NCBI GenBank assembly: GCA_949878425.1 | Contig: CATLAL010000017.1 | Span: 1-58,472 of the forward strand | From: an uncultured Oscillospiraceae bacterium | Lineage (GTDB): Bacteria > Bacillota > Clostridia > Oscillospirales > Oscillospiraceae | Length of the DNA: 58,472 bases | Reading direction: 5' to 3' | Part shown: positions 1 through 8,146 of the stretch, piece by piece | How positions within the stretch are numbered: position 1 is the first letter of the stretch | How the letters are laid out: the number at the start of each line of letters is the position of its first letter | Notes under the pieces: generated by a model | The model's input: the letters and a program-made list of their open reading frames with translations, nothing else | The model's database searches: none | Told to the model about the DNA's origin: nothing | Program-made: the position numbers and the translations under genes

Positions 1-158
1 GCATCATGGGTTGCTTCATAGCCTTGTACCAGTAGTTCCCGCGCTTCATTGTGCAGCATACCATCATCTCCTGTCTCTGTTATACCACTGCTGTCAACTT
101 TTGGCTTTATTTTTGATCGTTGCTATAATACCATCAACAAAACAAAGGAGCGGTAAGC

Positions 159-218
159 ATGGATAGCAAGGTATTCGGATATGCCACAGTAAGCACAAAA
201 GAACAAAACCTACTGTAA
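159..218 (+). pseudogene. Serine recombinase (resolvase) N-terminal stub
   Basis: Translation reads MDSKVFGYATVSTKEQNLL then stop. This matches the start of resolvase/invertase-type serine recombinases (usual consensus GYARVSTKEQN, with the catalytic Ser in VS). It ends after 19 residues, where an intact enzyme would have about 180 or more, so it is a dead fragment. A good ribosome site (AAAGGAG) lies 8 bases before the ATG. A plausible sigma-A promoter sits upstream, with TTGGCT at 101-106, a 17-bp spacer and TATAAT at 124-129. The start of the gene was therefore intact before truncation. The usual Arg of GYARVS is replaced by Thr. Confidence 0.7.
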
Positions 219-489
219 CATTTTTTACTGGAAAGGGACAAGACACAGGAAGATTTTTTCCCGCCCCAAACGCCGACCGCCACGGCGGGAGAACACGCAG
301 AACACCGAAGAAAAAAGAACCCAATGCACACCCGACTGAACACAGACCACAGCTGGGCTTTTTTATGCCTTGAAAAAAATTTTTTAAAGTTTTTTTCAAA
401 AACATTGCCAAAATTTTCATTTTTCCCGTAGTTAGTAATAGAGGGGTAAAATTTCCCGGCTCTGGCAAGGGCAAGAGGGAGGTGGAAAC

Positions 490-915
490 ATGAAGCCCCA
501 TTCACAGGACGAACACAAGCAGCAAACATTTGAATATTTCTGCAAGCAGATATTGAAGAATGAAAAGAACGACTACCACAGGGAGCTGAACCAACAGGGG
601 GAGCGTGAAGTTTTATTTTGCGAACTGCCGCCGCACACCGTAGAACGGTTCGCCATGTGGGATAAATATTTCCAAGATACATACCTTTTTGACATTATGG
701 GCTTTGAGATTGCCGTTGCTGATGAACTGTTAGCCGAAGCACTGAAATCCTTGCCGCAGGACAGGCTTGAAATTATCCTGTTATCTTATTTTGCGGATAT
801 GACCGACAAGGAGATAGCGGGGCATTTGAACCTTATCCGCAGGACGGTAGCACACCGCAGGAAAAACGCCTTGCGGAAACTGAAAAAAATCATGGAGGGC
901 TTTGCTGATGAATAA
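490..915 (+). CDS. Conjugative-element sigma-70-family regulator (Tn916 Orf7-like)
   Basis: A 141-residue protein of the small sigma-factor-like regulators carried by Tn916/CTn-type conjugative elements. The C-terminal half holds a region-4-like helix-turn-helix: residues ~88-135 start with LPQDRLEIILLSYFADMTD, continue with KEIAGHLN, and end in a basic segment (RRTVAHRRKNALRKLKK). In these elements it is thought to direct transcription of the excision/transfer module. AGGGAGG lies 7 bases before the ATG. Its stop overlaps the start of the next gene, so the two are translationally coupled. It appears intact, but the rest of the element is broken or missing, so any target promoters are probably lost. 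Confidence 0.8.
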   Translation: MKPHSQDEHKQQTFEYFCKQILKNEKNDYHRELNQQGEREVLFCELPPHTVERFAMWDKYFQDTYLFDIMGFEIAVADELLAEALKSLPQDRLEIILLSYFADMTDKEIAGHLNLIRRTVAHRRKNALRKLKKIMEGFADE

Positions 916-1153
916 GAGCAGGAAAAAAACGCCGGGCGGCTTGCTGCCTTACCCCGTCATTGTGTCGGCTGTTTCCGGCAACGTGGACGCTATCAACGTG
1001 GTACTGGAACACTTTGCAGGCTTTATCTCCGCACTGTCAACCAGAACCATGTATGACGAGCAGGGAAAGCCCGTTGTCTACATTGACGAAGAATTACGCC
1101 GCCGACTGGAAACCAAGCTGATAGCAAAAATCCCGACCTTTAAGGTAGCGTAA
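908..1153 (+). CDS. Conjugative-element helix-turn-helix protein (Tn916 Orf8-like)
   Basis: An 81-residue protein of the family that follows the sigma-like gene in Tn916/CTn elements. A segment near residues 10-45 (GLLPYPVIVSAVSGNVDAIN...) is typical of the family, followed by an acidic/basic helix (DEELRRRLETKL). I chose ATG 908 over the upstream TTG 902 because GGAGGG is 8 bases before it. The gene overlaps the preceding stop codon. The role in the parent element is regulatory or unknown. It is intact in length but isolated from transfer genes here. Confidence 0.75.
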   Translation: MNKSRKKTPGGLLPYPVIVSAVSGNVDAINVVLEHFAGFISALSTRTMYDEQGKPVVYIDEELRRRLETKLIAKIPTFKVA

Positions 1154-1585
1154 CCGAACCCCCCTTTCCCACTGGAAGCATGAAAGCACGGGCGGGCTGA
1201 CCGCCCACCGCTTCTTGCCATTCCGCAAAAGCACATCTGCATGGTGTGTCTTTGCGGGCTGACAAGCCCCCCGGAACTTTGACAAAGAAAGCGCAAGGCG
1301 CAGCATAGGGCAAACGGACACGTTCAATGTGCGGCGAGCCTGCGGGCTGATACGCCAAGACCCCCGGCAAGGGGCGAGCGATACTATCAGTGAACCGCAG
1401 GCGGCAAAGTGGAAACTGCCGCCGCCATGACCCGCACATTGGCATAATGATACACCCGTATGACACGGCTACTCATAGGAATGAGAGGGGTGCAAGTCCC
1501 GTGGAGCTGCCAAGCCGTCCGTTTCGCCCATTCAAGAAAATCAACAACAGCAATCCGAAGATATTTTTTGAAAGGAGGGCTGCCA
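1154..1585 (+). other. Long non-coding, structured leader region of conjugative element
   Basis: About 430 bases with no convincing coding frame lie between the HTH gene and the next element gene. Several GC-rich inverted repeats are visible, such as GGGCGGGctgaCCGCCC near 1190-1207, and there is a segment GGGGTGCAAGTCCC near 1488. The stretch ends in a strong ribosome site (AAAGGAGG) for the gene at 1586. It may be a structured leader, an oriT-type region or a decayed part of the element. I could not assign it to a known RNA family. Confidence 0.35.
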
Positions 1586-1846
1586 ATGATAAACAGTAAA
1601 CAACTGGACTTTATGAGCAGGCAGGGGACAGACACAGCCGACCCCGCACAACTGACGGACATAAACCATGTTTCCATTGACACGGGGCTTTCTGCCACGG
1701 AACGCATGAAAGCGTACCTTGAACAAATAAAGAAGGAAAACCGTTCTATCCTCTACGCCGCTCTTGACCGGCTCCCGCCCCAAATTTGTAAAAATTCAAG
1801 AGATTTCGTGCATTTTCTCAGAGAGCGCAAGTTCGAGGAGTGTTAA
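1586..1846 (+). pseudogene. Conjugative-element hypothetical protein, probably truncated
   Basis: An 86-residue frame starting MINSKQLDFMSRQG, preceded by AAAGGAGG 7 bases before the ATG. The N-terminal ~50 residues (with ...HVSIDTGLSATERMKAYLEQ) resemble small proteins encoded in CTn-type elements beside the sigma/HTH pair. After EQIK the sequence (KENRSILYAALDRLPPQICK...) no longer looks like that family, which suggests a frameshift or a junction with unrelated DNA. Function is unknown. The next ~130 bases contain no gene that I can support. Confidence 0.5.
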
Positions 1847-2006
1847 TTATAAGTGGATTTGCACAAATTAGCTATATGATATTTGAGTAAATCTACAAAA
1901 AACATGGTCACTGCGGATACCATATATTTCCTGTAAACACTATCTAACCCGCCTGATAGGTAAGGAGGTTTAACAATAGCAAAAATCAAAGGCCACGGTA
2001 TAGCGT

Positions 2007-2294
2007 TCATTCCAACAGGTCGTTGGCGGCATCCTCGGTTTCCAGTAGGTGGGCGTACAGCTTGCCCTCCATCACCAACTCGGCCCAAACGATGGGACGA
2101 TGCTCTTTCAGATACCGTAACCGCAGGGTGTAATCCCAATCTTCCGAGAGGCTAAGTATCTGCGACAGCAGGCCCTTGGCTTTCAGAGATAAGGACTTGT
2201 CCCGCAGGTGGTAGTTGGACATCACCATGTACCCCTTGTTCCTCTCCACGCGGAATACTGGCATGGTTCGCCCCTCCTTTCGGTATCTGGACAT
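2007..2294 (-). pseudogene. Chimera: replication-initiator N-terminus fused in frame to TnpV C-part
   Basis: The first ~57 residues (…MPVFRVERNKGYMVMSNYHLRD… then SLSLKAKGLLSQ and EDWDYTL) are typical of the N-terminus of replication-initiator/replisome-organiser proteins of mobile elements. From about residue 58 the protein continues as RLRYLKEHRPIVWAELVMEG followed by KLYAHLLE, typical of the transposon protein TnpV. The frame then stops after LLE, well short of a normal TnpV end. The join lies near 2120-2130. Neither partner is complete, so this is most likely a recombination scar, not a functional protein. A ribosome site (AAAGGAGGGG) precedes an internal ATG at MPVFRV. Confidence 0.6.
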
Positions 2295-2333
2295 GAAAAA
2301 AACGCCGCAGACTTTTTCTAAATCTGCGGCGTT
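2294..2333 (-). terminator. Rho-independent terminator of copA-copZ
   Basis: On the minus strand there is a perfect 11-bp stem (AACGCCGCAGA with TCTGCGGCGTT; arms 2301-2311 and 2323-2333) followed by seven T. It lies ~83 bases after the stop of the copper chaperone gene at 2416. A second, imperfect hairpin (2348-2378) lies between them, so termination may be in tandem. Confidence 0.8.
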
Positions 2334-2415
2334 GGCCGGGACGCAGAAACGGGCGGTGTCTTGCCGACATCACCCGTTTTCCGCTGTCCGTAAAAGCATT
2401 GATATTACAGCGTTC

Positions 2416-2634
2416 CTAATAGGAGCCATTCATACTGAGTACAGTGAATTTAGCGCCCTCCACGGCGTTCCTGAGCGCGTCATCGGAGAGCTCGGCCTTC
2501 AGCGTCACAACAACGATGCCGGTCTCGTGGCTGGCCTCTGCCGACTCTACCTCGGGCAGAGCCTCCAGGGTCCTCTTCAGCCTGCCGGAGCAGCCGCCGC
2601 AGTGCATTCCCTCAACCTTCATGGTTTTCTTCAT
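2416..2634 (-). CDS. copZ: Copper chaperone, HMA domain (CopZ-like)
   Basis: A 72-residue cytoplasmic heavy-metal-associated domain. The metal site is GMHCGGC near residues 9-15, with the two Cys expected to bind Cu(I) and pass it to CopA. The start at 2634 (MKKTMKVEGMHCGGC) is chosen because AGGAGG lies 11 bases upstream; the longer frame to 2712 has no ribosome site. It follows copA by 93 bases on the same strand and is probably in the same transcript. Its Cys pair is GGC rather than AAC, as in the second chaperone at 15102. Regulation is expected from the CsoR-type promoter upstream of copA. Confidence 0.85.
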   Translation of the reverse strand: MKKTMKVEGMHCGGCSGRLKRTLEALPEVESAEASHETGIVVVTLKAELSDDALRNAVEGAKFTVLSMNGSY

Positions 2635-2727
2635 AGCCCTCATATCCTCCTGCAAAAAATTTTGATTCCATATATTCTGAGTGAGATTAGGACTTGTTTG
2701 AAACATGCTCATACGCCCAAACAGCGC

Positions 2728-5244
2728 CTACTCAATACTCAGCACAATATAGCCGGCATCCTCCACGGCCTTTTTCAGAGCGCTGTCCGCTACTTCAGGG
2801 CTCAGCGTGATCACGGCGATTCCGTCGGCCGCGCTGGCGGAGGCCTCCTCCACACCGGGGACCGCCTCAAGGGACGTCTTAACCATATTTTCACAGTGGC
2901 CGCACATCATGCCGTCAATCTTCATATTTTTTTCGATGGCTGCCGCCTTGGGATCCTCCCGATGCTTGGCCGTGATCTTCTTATCCTTACTGGCATCCCG
3001 GAGCTGGAACAGATTCAGGCGCAGGGCGTTGGAGACGACGCACACGCTGCTCAGGCTCATGGCCGCCGCGCCGAACATGGGGGTGAGGGTCAGGCCCAGC
3101 GGGATGAACACACCAGCGGCAATGGGGATGCCGATGGTATTGTAGAAGAAGGCCCAGAACAGGTTCTGGTGGATGTTCCGAAGGGTGGCGCGGCTGAGGC
3201 GGATGGCGGCGGGCACGTCGCTCAGGCGGCTCTTCATCAGAACCACATCCGCCGCGTCGATGGCCACATCCGTGCCGGCGCCAATGGCAATGCCGGTGTC
3301 CGCGCGGGTCAGGGCCGGGGCGTCGTTGATGCCGTCGCCCACCATGGCCACCTTGCCCTTCTTTTTCAGCCGGCGGATCACACTCTCCTTGCCGTCGGGC
3401 AGAACGCCGGCAATCACCTCATCCACACCGGCCTGCCTGCCGATGGCCCTGGCGGTGCGCTCGTTGTCGCCGGTAAGCATGACCACATGAATGCCCATGT
3501 TCTGCATCTCGCGAACCGCCTGGGGACTGTCCTCCTTGATCACGTCGGCTACGGCGATAATCCCCACCAGCTTCTGATCCTGGCTGAAAAGCAGGGGCGT
3601 CTTGCCCTGCTCGGCCAGACTCTCCGCCTGGGCCTTGATCTCGGCGGGAACATCTACCTGGGCGCTGATAAACTTCAGGCTGCCGCCGGTGAGCTTAGCG
3701 CCCCTCCAGACGGCGGTCAGGCCGTTGCCGGGCAGGGCCTGGAAGTCCGTGACCTCCTCCGCGGTCATCTTCCGCTCCTCGCCATACTTCAGAATGGCCC
3801 GGGCCAGGGGGTGTTCGCTCCTCTGCTCTACGGCAAAGGCCAGGCGGAGCAGCTCCTCCTCCTTCACCCCGGCGGCGGGGATGATGTCCGTCACCTTGGG
3901 CTCGCCGCTGGTGATGGTGCCGGTCTTGTCCAGGGCCACGATTTCCGTTCTGCCGGCGGCCTCCAGAGAAGCGGCGGTCTTAAACAGGATACCGTTTTTC
4001 GCCCCCATGCCATTGCCCACCATGATGGCCACAGGGGTGGCCAGGCCGAGGGAGCAGGGACAGCTGATCACCAGAACCGAGATACCGCGGGCCAGGGCGT
4101 AGCCGAAATTCTGGCCCAGAAACAGCCACACAACGGTTGTGACGGCGGCGATGGTGATAACAGTGGGAACAAACACGCCGGAGACCTTGTCCGCAATCTT
4201 GGCGATGGGGGCCTTTGTGGCCGCCGCGTCGCTGACCATCTGGATGATCTGGGAGAGCGTGGTGTCCTCGCCCACCCGGGTGGCCTGGCACTTGATAAAG
4301 CCGGACTGGTTCAGGGTCGCGGCGGAGACGCTGTCCCCCTCCGCCTTGTCCACGGGAATGCTCTCGCCGGTCAGGGCAGACTCGTTGACCGCGCTGTGGC
4401 CCTCCACGACCACGCCGTCTACCGGGATATTCTCGCCGGGGCGCACAACAAAGATGTCGCCCTTGACCACCTGGTCAACAGAAATCTCGGTCTCCACACC
4501 GTCCCGGATGACGGTCGCGGTCTTTGGGGCCAGCTTCATGAGGCTCTTCAGGGCGTCTGTGGTTCTGCCCTTGGAGTAGGCCTCAAGGGTCTTGCCGATG
4601 GTAATCAGCGTAAGGATCGTGGCTGCGGACTCAAAATACATCTCGTCCATATAGACCATGGCAAGCGCGCGGTCCCCCTGAACGATAGCGTCGCACATGA
4701 GAAACAGCATCACCGTGCTGTAGCCATAGGCCGCGGCCGCCCCCAGGGAGACCAGGGTATCCATATTGGGCGCCCGGTTCATCAGTCCCTTGAAGCCGCT
4801 GATAAAAAACCTCTGGTTGACGACCATGATTACGGTGGTAATCAGCATCTCGGCAATCATCAGCGCCAGATGGTCGTGGGCAAAAAACGAGGGCAGCGGA
4901 ACCCAGTCCCAGATCATCCAGAACATGATATACATCAGTGGGAGCCAGAAAATCACCGAGACGGCCAACCTCCGCTTCATCTTCGGGGTCTCGGTATCCT
5001 TCAGCGCGTCGTCGTTTGCGGCGGCGGCAGAAGCGCCGCTCTTTTCCCCCTTCTCCGCGCAGCCGTAGCCCGCCGCCGTCACCGCGTCAATAATGGTCTG
5101 GGGAGCGGCGGAGCCCTCCACGCCCATGGAGTTGGTCAGCAGGCTTACCGAGCAGGACGTAACGCCCGGCACCTTGGTCACGGCCTTTTCCACCCTGGCA
5201 CTGCAGGCCGCGCAGCTCATGCCAGTGACGTTGTATTGCTTCAT
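2728..5244 (-). CDS. copA: Copper-exporting P1B-type ATPase with HMA domains at both ends
   Basis: An 838-residue membrane pump that exports Cu(I) using ATP. It has an N-terminal HMA domain (GMSCAAC, Cys 11 and 14). The transmembrane metal-site motif SCPCSLG lies near 392, the phosphorylation site DKTGT near 436, the HP motif SEHPLA follows, and the hinge GDGIND is near 636. A second complete HMA domain (GMMCGHC near 778) is appended after the last membrane helices, which is less common than N-terminal tandem domains. A promoter with an embedded CsoR-type operator (5467-5495) reads into it. A separate chaperone gene follows. The metal specificity is firm from the CPC motif and the csoR/copZ context. 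Confidence 0.95.
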   Translation of the reverse strand: MKQYNVTGMSCAACSARVEKAVTKVPGVTSCSVSLLTNSMGVEGSAAPQTIIDAVTAAGYGCAEKGEKSGASAAAANDDALKDTETPKMKRRLAVSVIFWLPLMYIMFWMIWDWVPLPSFFAHDHLALMIAEMLITTVIMVVNQRFFISGFKGLMNRAPNMDTLVSLGAAAAYGYSTVMLFLMCDAIVQGDRALAMVYMDEMYFESAATILTLITIGKTLEAYSKGRTTDALKSLMKLAPKTATVIRDGVETEISVDQVVKGDIFVVRPGENIPVDGVVVEGHSAVNESALTGESIPVDKAEGDSVSAATLNQSGFIKCQATRVGEDTTLSQIIQMVSDAAATKAPIAKIADKVSGVFVPTVITIAAVTTVVWLFLGQNFGYALARGISVLVISCPCSLGLATPVAIMVGNGMGAKNGILFKTAASLEAAGRTEIVALDKTGTITSGEPKVTDIIPAAGVKEEELLRLAFAVEQRSEHPLARAILKYGEERKMTAEEVTDFQALPGNGLTAVWRGAKLTGGSLKFISAQVDVPAEIKAQAESLAEQGKTPLLFSQDQKLVGIIAVADVIKEDSPQAVREMQNMGIHVVMLTGDNERTARAIGRQAGVDEVIAGVLPDGKESVIRRLKKKGKVAMVGDGINDAPALTRADTGIAIGAGTDVAIDAADVVLMKSRLSDVPAAIRLSRATLRNIHQNLFWAFFYNTIGIPIAAGVFIPLGLTLTPMFGAAAMSLSSVCVVSNALRLNLFQLRDASKDKKITAKHREDPKAAAIEKNMKIDGMMCGHCENMVKTSLEAVPGVEEASASAADGIAVITLSPEVADSALKKAVEDAGYIVLSIE

Positions 5245-5466
5245 ACATTCCTCCCATCCCGGCCGCGAGGGATCCGCCCTCCGGCCAAAATTTCCGCTTG
5301 CTTCAATCGTTCTTCTCCATACATATGCCGGTTCTCTTGCCTGTTTCCTCCCGCCTGTCTATCGGGTACGGACTCCCTGCCCCGCTGGGGAGGGATGGGT
5401 ACGGCCGTTGCCTCTGGCTTCCGCGGGCGGCTCTCCGGTTTTTGCCCAGCCCATCGGAGCATCTGT

Positions 5467-5495
5467 ATCATATACCCGTATAGGGTATTTGTCAA
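5467..5495 (-). promoter_or_regulatory. copA promoter with CsoR-type operator in the spacer
   Basis: Reading leftward: -35 TTGACA (5490-5495), 17-bp spacer, -10 TATGAT (5467-5472). The spacer contains the palindrome ATACCCGTATAGGGTAT (5472-5488, as read on the + strand), which closely matches known CsoR operators. A repressor bound there would block RNA polymerase directly. The same arrangement recurs before csoR at 16081-16109. The leader to copA is about 220 bases. Confidence 0.85.
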
Positions 5496-5640
5496 TACCT
5501 GCTGGAAAACTTTTCAGGACTTTTTCCGCTCCCATGCAGAGGCCGGCAGCCTCTGAAAAGAGGATTCATTTTGTTGTTTCATGATAAAAAGCGCACATTT
5601 CCCTTATGCTGTGGGGGTATACAGAGGAAAACTGGAGCCT

Positions 5641-6819
5641 TCAGGGCTGATACCAGAGTTCCACGCCATCCCGGGCAACGGACTGGAGCGCCGCGGCGTC
5701 AAAGGTCCCGGCGATATAGACCGGCGCGAGGCGCAGCGCCAGCTCGGCGCAGGACAGCTCCGTGGAGACGGCCGCGATCTCCGGCAGGGCGCATTTGCAC
5801 AGCCCGTCAGCCGGGTCAATATAGGGGGAGCAGATTGTCCCGTCCTCACGGACATAGTAGCTGCCCCGGTCTCCGGCTCCGAGGGGATAGTCGTGCAGAT
5901 ACACCATGCTCATGGCCTCGGTAAAGCGCAGCTTCTCCATCGGGGAGACCACGGCCCCGTCCCGGTGGAAGAGGGCGTAGCGGATCTCTGTCTCCGGCGA
6001 ATCATCCAGGTGTCTGGCAAAGCCGTCGCGGCTGATGAGCGTTGCGCGGGTATAGCCGTTTTCCAGCAGTACTTCCGCGATATAGTCCGCGATAAACGCG
6101 TTTTCCAGCCAGAACAGATGGATAAAGCTGCTGATCCCGTTCTCCTCCGCAAAGCGCAGATAGGCGTCGGAAACATGGAGACAGACCCTATTGTTCCCCA
6201 AAAGCTCGAGGCTGATTTCATCGCTGGCGCAGGCAAAGGCCGCCGCCTCCCGGCAGAATGCCCGCACGCCGGCGTTGACATACGGGTCGTACTCCACCGC
6301 CTCGCTGTCCTGCCCGCACTGGAAGAGCGAGAAGTAGGTCCCGTACACAGGCGCGAGATAGTGGTATCGGACGCCGCTCTCCTCCAAAAGGGCCAGGGCC
6401 TCATAGAGCGCTGGCTCGACCTGGAGCGTCTCGTTTACATGCCCATTGATATCAGTCAGATTTCCACAGTCCCCACACTCCGCGCCGGCGCTGAAAAGCC
6501 GGTAGGCGTCAGCCGCCGCCTGGGTGTAGAGCGTCTGGAGGGCTCTGCGCTCCTCCGCGGCCGAAGCCTCGCCCGCGCCAAGGGCGTAGAAGAGGGTAAA
6601 ATCGTCGCCGCAGTTCAATTTGCCGCCGGAGAGAACCGTAATCTCCTGCATCCCGGATTCGCCGCCGAAGAGGCCGCTCAGTCCGCAGGTAAAGGCCGCG
6701 GCCACAAGGAGCAGCGCGGCCGCAAGCAGGGCCGCCCGGAGCGTAGCCCGGTTGACGCGGGGGCGCGCTTTTCGCAGTTCTCCGTCCGGCAGTCCGCTCT
6801 TTTTCCAAGAAATCCTCAT
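5641..6819 (-). CDS. Cys-rich membrane-anchored extracytoplasmic protein, distantly ApbE-like
   Basis: A 392-residue protein with one N-terminal membrane segment (residues ~26-50) and a large domain predicted outside the membrane. I do not recognise it firmly. Some stretches resemble, weakly, the FAD:protein FMN transferase (ApbE) fold: DINGHVNETLQVEPALYEAL, and a helix plus strand around AEVLLENGYTRATLISRDG. The catalytic motifs of that family are not clear. It carries about 12 Cys, including ECGDCG and LCKCAL, which is high for an exported Gram-positive protein. The start codon immediately follows the stop of the OppF-like gene, so it is translationally coupled to the importer. In a copper-regulated transcript a metal- or thiol-related role is possible, but this is inference. 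Confidence 0.55.
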   Translation of the reverse strand: MRISWKKSGLPDGELRKARPRVNRATLRAALLAAALLLVAAAFTCGLSGLFGGESGMQEITVLSGGKLNCGDDFTLFYALGAGEASAAEERRALQTLYTQAAADAYRLFSAGAECGDCGNLTDINGHVNETLQVEPALYEALALLEESGVRYHYLAPVYGTYFSLFQCGQDSEAVEYDPYVNAGVRAFCREAAAFACASDEISLELLGNNRVCLHVSDAYLRFAEENGISSFIHLFWLENAFIADYIAEVLLENGYTRATLISRDGFARHLDDSPETEIRYALFHRDGAVVSPMEKLRFTEAMSMVYLHDYPLGAGDRGSYYVREDGTICSPYIDPADGLCKCALPEIAAVSTELSCAELALRLAPVYIAGTFDAAALQSVARDGVELWYQP

Positions 6820-8133
6820 TTACAAGACCGTTATCAGCAGCAACAGGCCAAACAGCAGCAGCACAGCCCCCAGGACAACCAGAAACGCGATGACGCCCTT
6901 GCGGCACGCCTTGTAGTTTCGCATATGGTTGTGCTTTCGGAACAGCCAGGCCGCCGCCGCGCCCAGAAGCGGCAGCAGGAACGAGAGAAACACGTACCAC
7001 CCGCTGCCCGTGTCATGGATGGGCCGGTCGAGGATCACCTCGCGGGACGGCGCGTCCTCCTCCGGCGCCTCCCCGGCCTCCGGCTCCTCCGTGTTTACGC
7101 CGACAACGGAGAGGATTTTGAGGGGCACGCCCCGCTCCCGGACAGCCCGGTACTGCTCGATCTCCCTCCCGCTGCCGGAGACATAGTGGTCATGGCCGAT
7201 CAGCGTCAGCTCCGGCTCCTCCCCTTCGCCGTAGCCGTGCGACAACGGGTCATAGGTGAACAGGACCTTCTTCTTTTCCAGCTTCGGGTCGGGCAGGGGA
7301 ATGGCGGAGATCAGAGACCGGGTATAGGGGTGCAGCGGATAGTTGAACAGCTCCTCCGAGGCGGCGATCTCCACGATCTTCCCCTTGTAGATCACACCGA
7401 TGCGGTCGGAGATATACCGCACAATGGACAGATCGTGGGCGATGAAGAGGCAGGTGGTATTGCGCTCCTCCTTGAACTTGTTCATCAGGTTCAGGATCTG
7501 CGCGCGGATGGAGACGTCCAGCGCGGAGATCGGCTCGTCGGCAACCACCAGCTCCGGCTCCATCACCATGGCCCGGGCCAGGCCCACTCTCTGCCGCTGG
7601 CCTCCGGAGAACTCATGGGGATAGCGGGTCAGATGCTCGGGGAGCAGGCCCACGTCCTCTATGATTTTCTCGACCTTGTGGATGCGGTCCGCGTCGTTTC
7701 GATACAGGTGGAAATTGTCCAGGCCCTCGGATATAATGTGCTCCACCGTGGCCCGCTCGTTCAGGGACGCGGCCGGGTCCTGGAACACCATCTGGATATT
7801 GCGGATCACCTGGCGGTCCAAGGCCCGGGGGATTTTCCCCGAGATGCGCACGCCCTTATAGCAGATCTCACCCCCGGCGCAGGCGTTGGCCCGGATGACG
7901 GCCCGGCCGATGGTCGTCTTTCCAGACCCGGACTCGCCCACCAGGGAAAAGGTCTCACCCTTATAGACATCAAAGGAGGCGTCCTTGACCGCCCGGACAA
8001 TATGCTCCCCCTTGCCGAAATTGACGTCCACATGCCTGAGCGAGAGGAGGATCTCCTTCCCGTTTTCAGCGATTGGACCATGCTCGGGAAAACAGGCGGC
8101 ATCCAGAACAGAGCTTCGTTTCCCTTTGCCCAT
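6820..8133 (-). CDS. oppF: Oligopeptide ABC transporter ATPase (OppF/DppF-like) with C-terminal membrane tail
   Basis: A 437-residue ATPase. The ABC core spans residues ~20-290, with Walker A GESGSGKT (~64-71), signature SGGQRQR (~176), Walker B (ELVVADEP) and the C-terminal oligo/dipeptide extension (HPYTRSLISAIP). Beyond the normal end (~325) is an acidic linker (EEPEAGEAPEEDAPS), then two hydrophobic segments (about 370-390 and 408-435) separated by a basic loop (RKHNHMRNYKACRKG). Standard OppF proteins are ~330 residues and lack membrane helices. It sits 13 bases after oppD and directly abuts the Cys-rich gene. It would power peptide import with OppD. Confidence 0.88.
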   Translation of the reverse strand: MGKGKRSSVLDAACFPEHGPIAENGKEILLSLRHVDVNFGKGEHIVRAVKDASFDVYKGETFSLVGESGSGKTTIGRAVIRANACAGGEICYKGVRISGKIPRALDRQVIRNIQMVFQDPAASLNERATVEHIISEGLDNFHLYRNDADRIHKVEKIIEDVGLLPEHLTRYPHEFSGGQRQRVGLARAMVMEPELVVADEPISALDVSIRAQILNLMNKFKEERNTTCLFIAHDLSIVRYISDRIGVIYKGKIVEIAASEELFNYPLHPYTRSLISAIPLPDPKLEKKKVLFTYDPLSHGYGEGEEPELTLIGHDHYVSGSGREIEQYRAVRERGVPLKILSVVGVNTEEPEAGEAPEEDAPSREVILDRPIHDTGSGWYVFLSFLLPLLGAAAAWLFRKHNHMRNYKACRKGVIAFLVVLGAVLLLFGLLLLITVL

Positions 8134-8146
8134 AGCACACCATCCT

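Noticed and set aside
1480..1520. GGGGTGCAAGTCCC segment suggesting a group II intron
   Set aside because: No 5' GUGYG boundary, no domain V-like hairpin and no intron-encoded reverse transcriptase are present nearby.
5241..5495. An 84-codon frame between the copA promoter and copA, ending in a 4-base overlap with the copA start
   Set aside because: It starts inside the -35/spacer of the predicted promoter, upstream of the transcription start, so it cannot be translated from that transcript. It has low-complexity Arg/Pro composition.
2215..5556. A very long open frame (over 1100 codons) on the strand opposite copA
   Set aside because: It is a by-product of high-GC codon use in copA; the copA frame has complete, ordered P-type ATPase motifs and the opposite frame has no ribosome site or recognisable domain. 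The same applies to long opposite frames over 5581-8157, 13336-14982 and 31676-35047.
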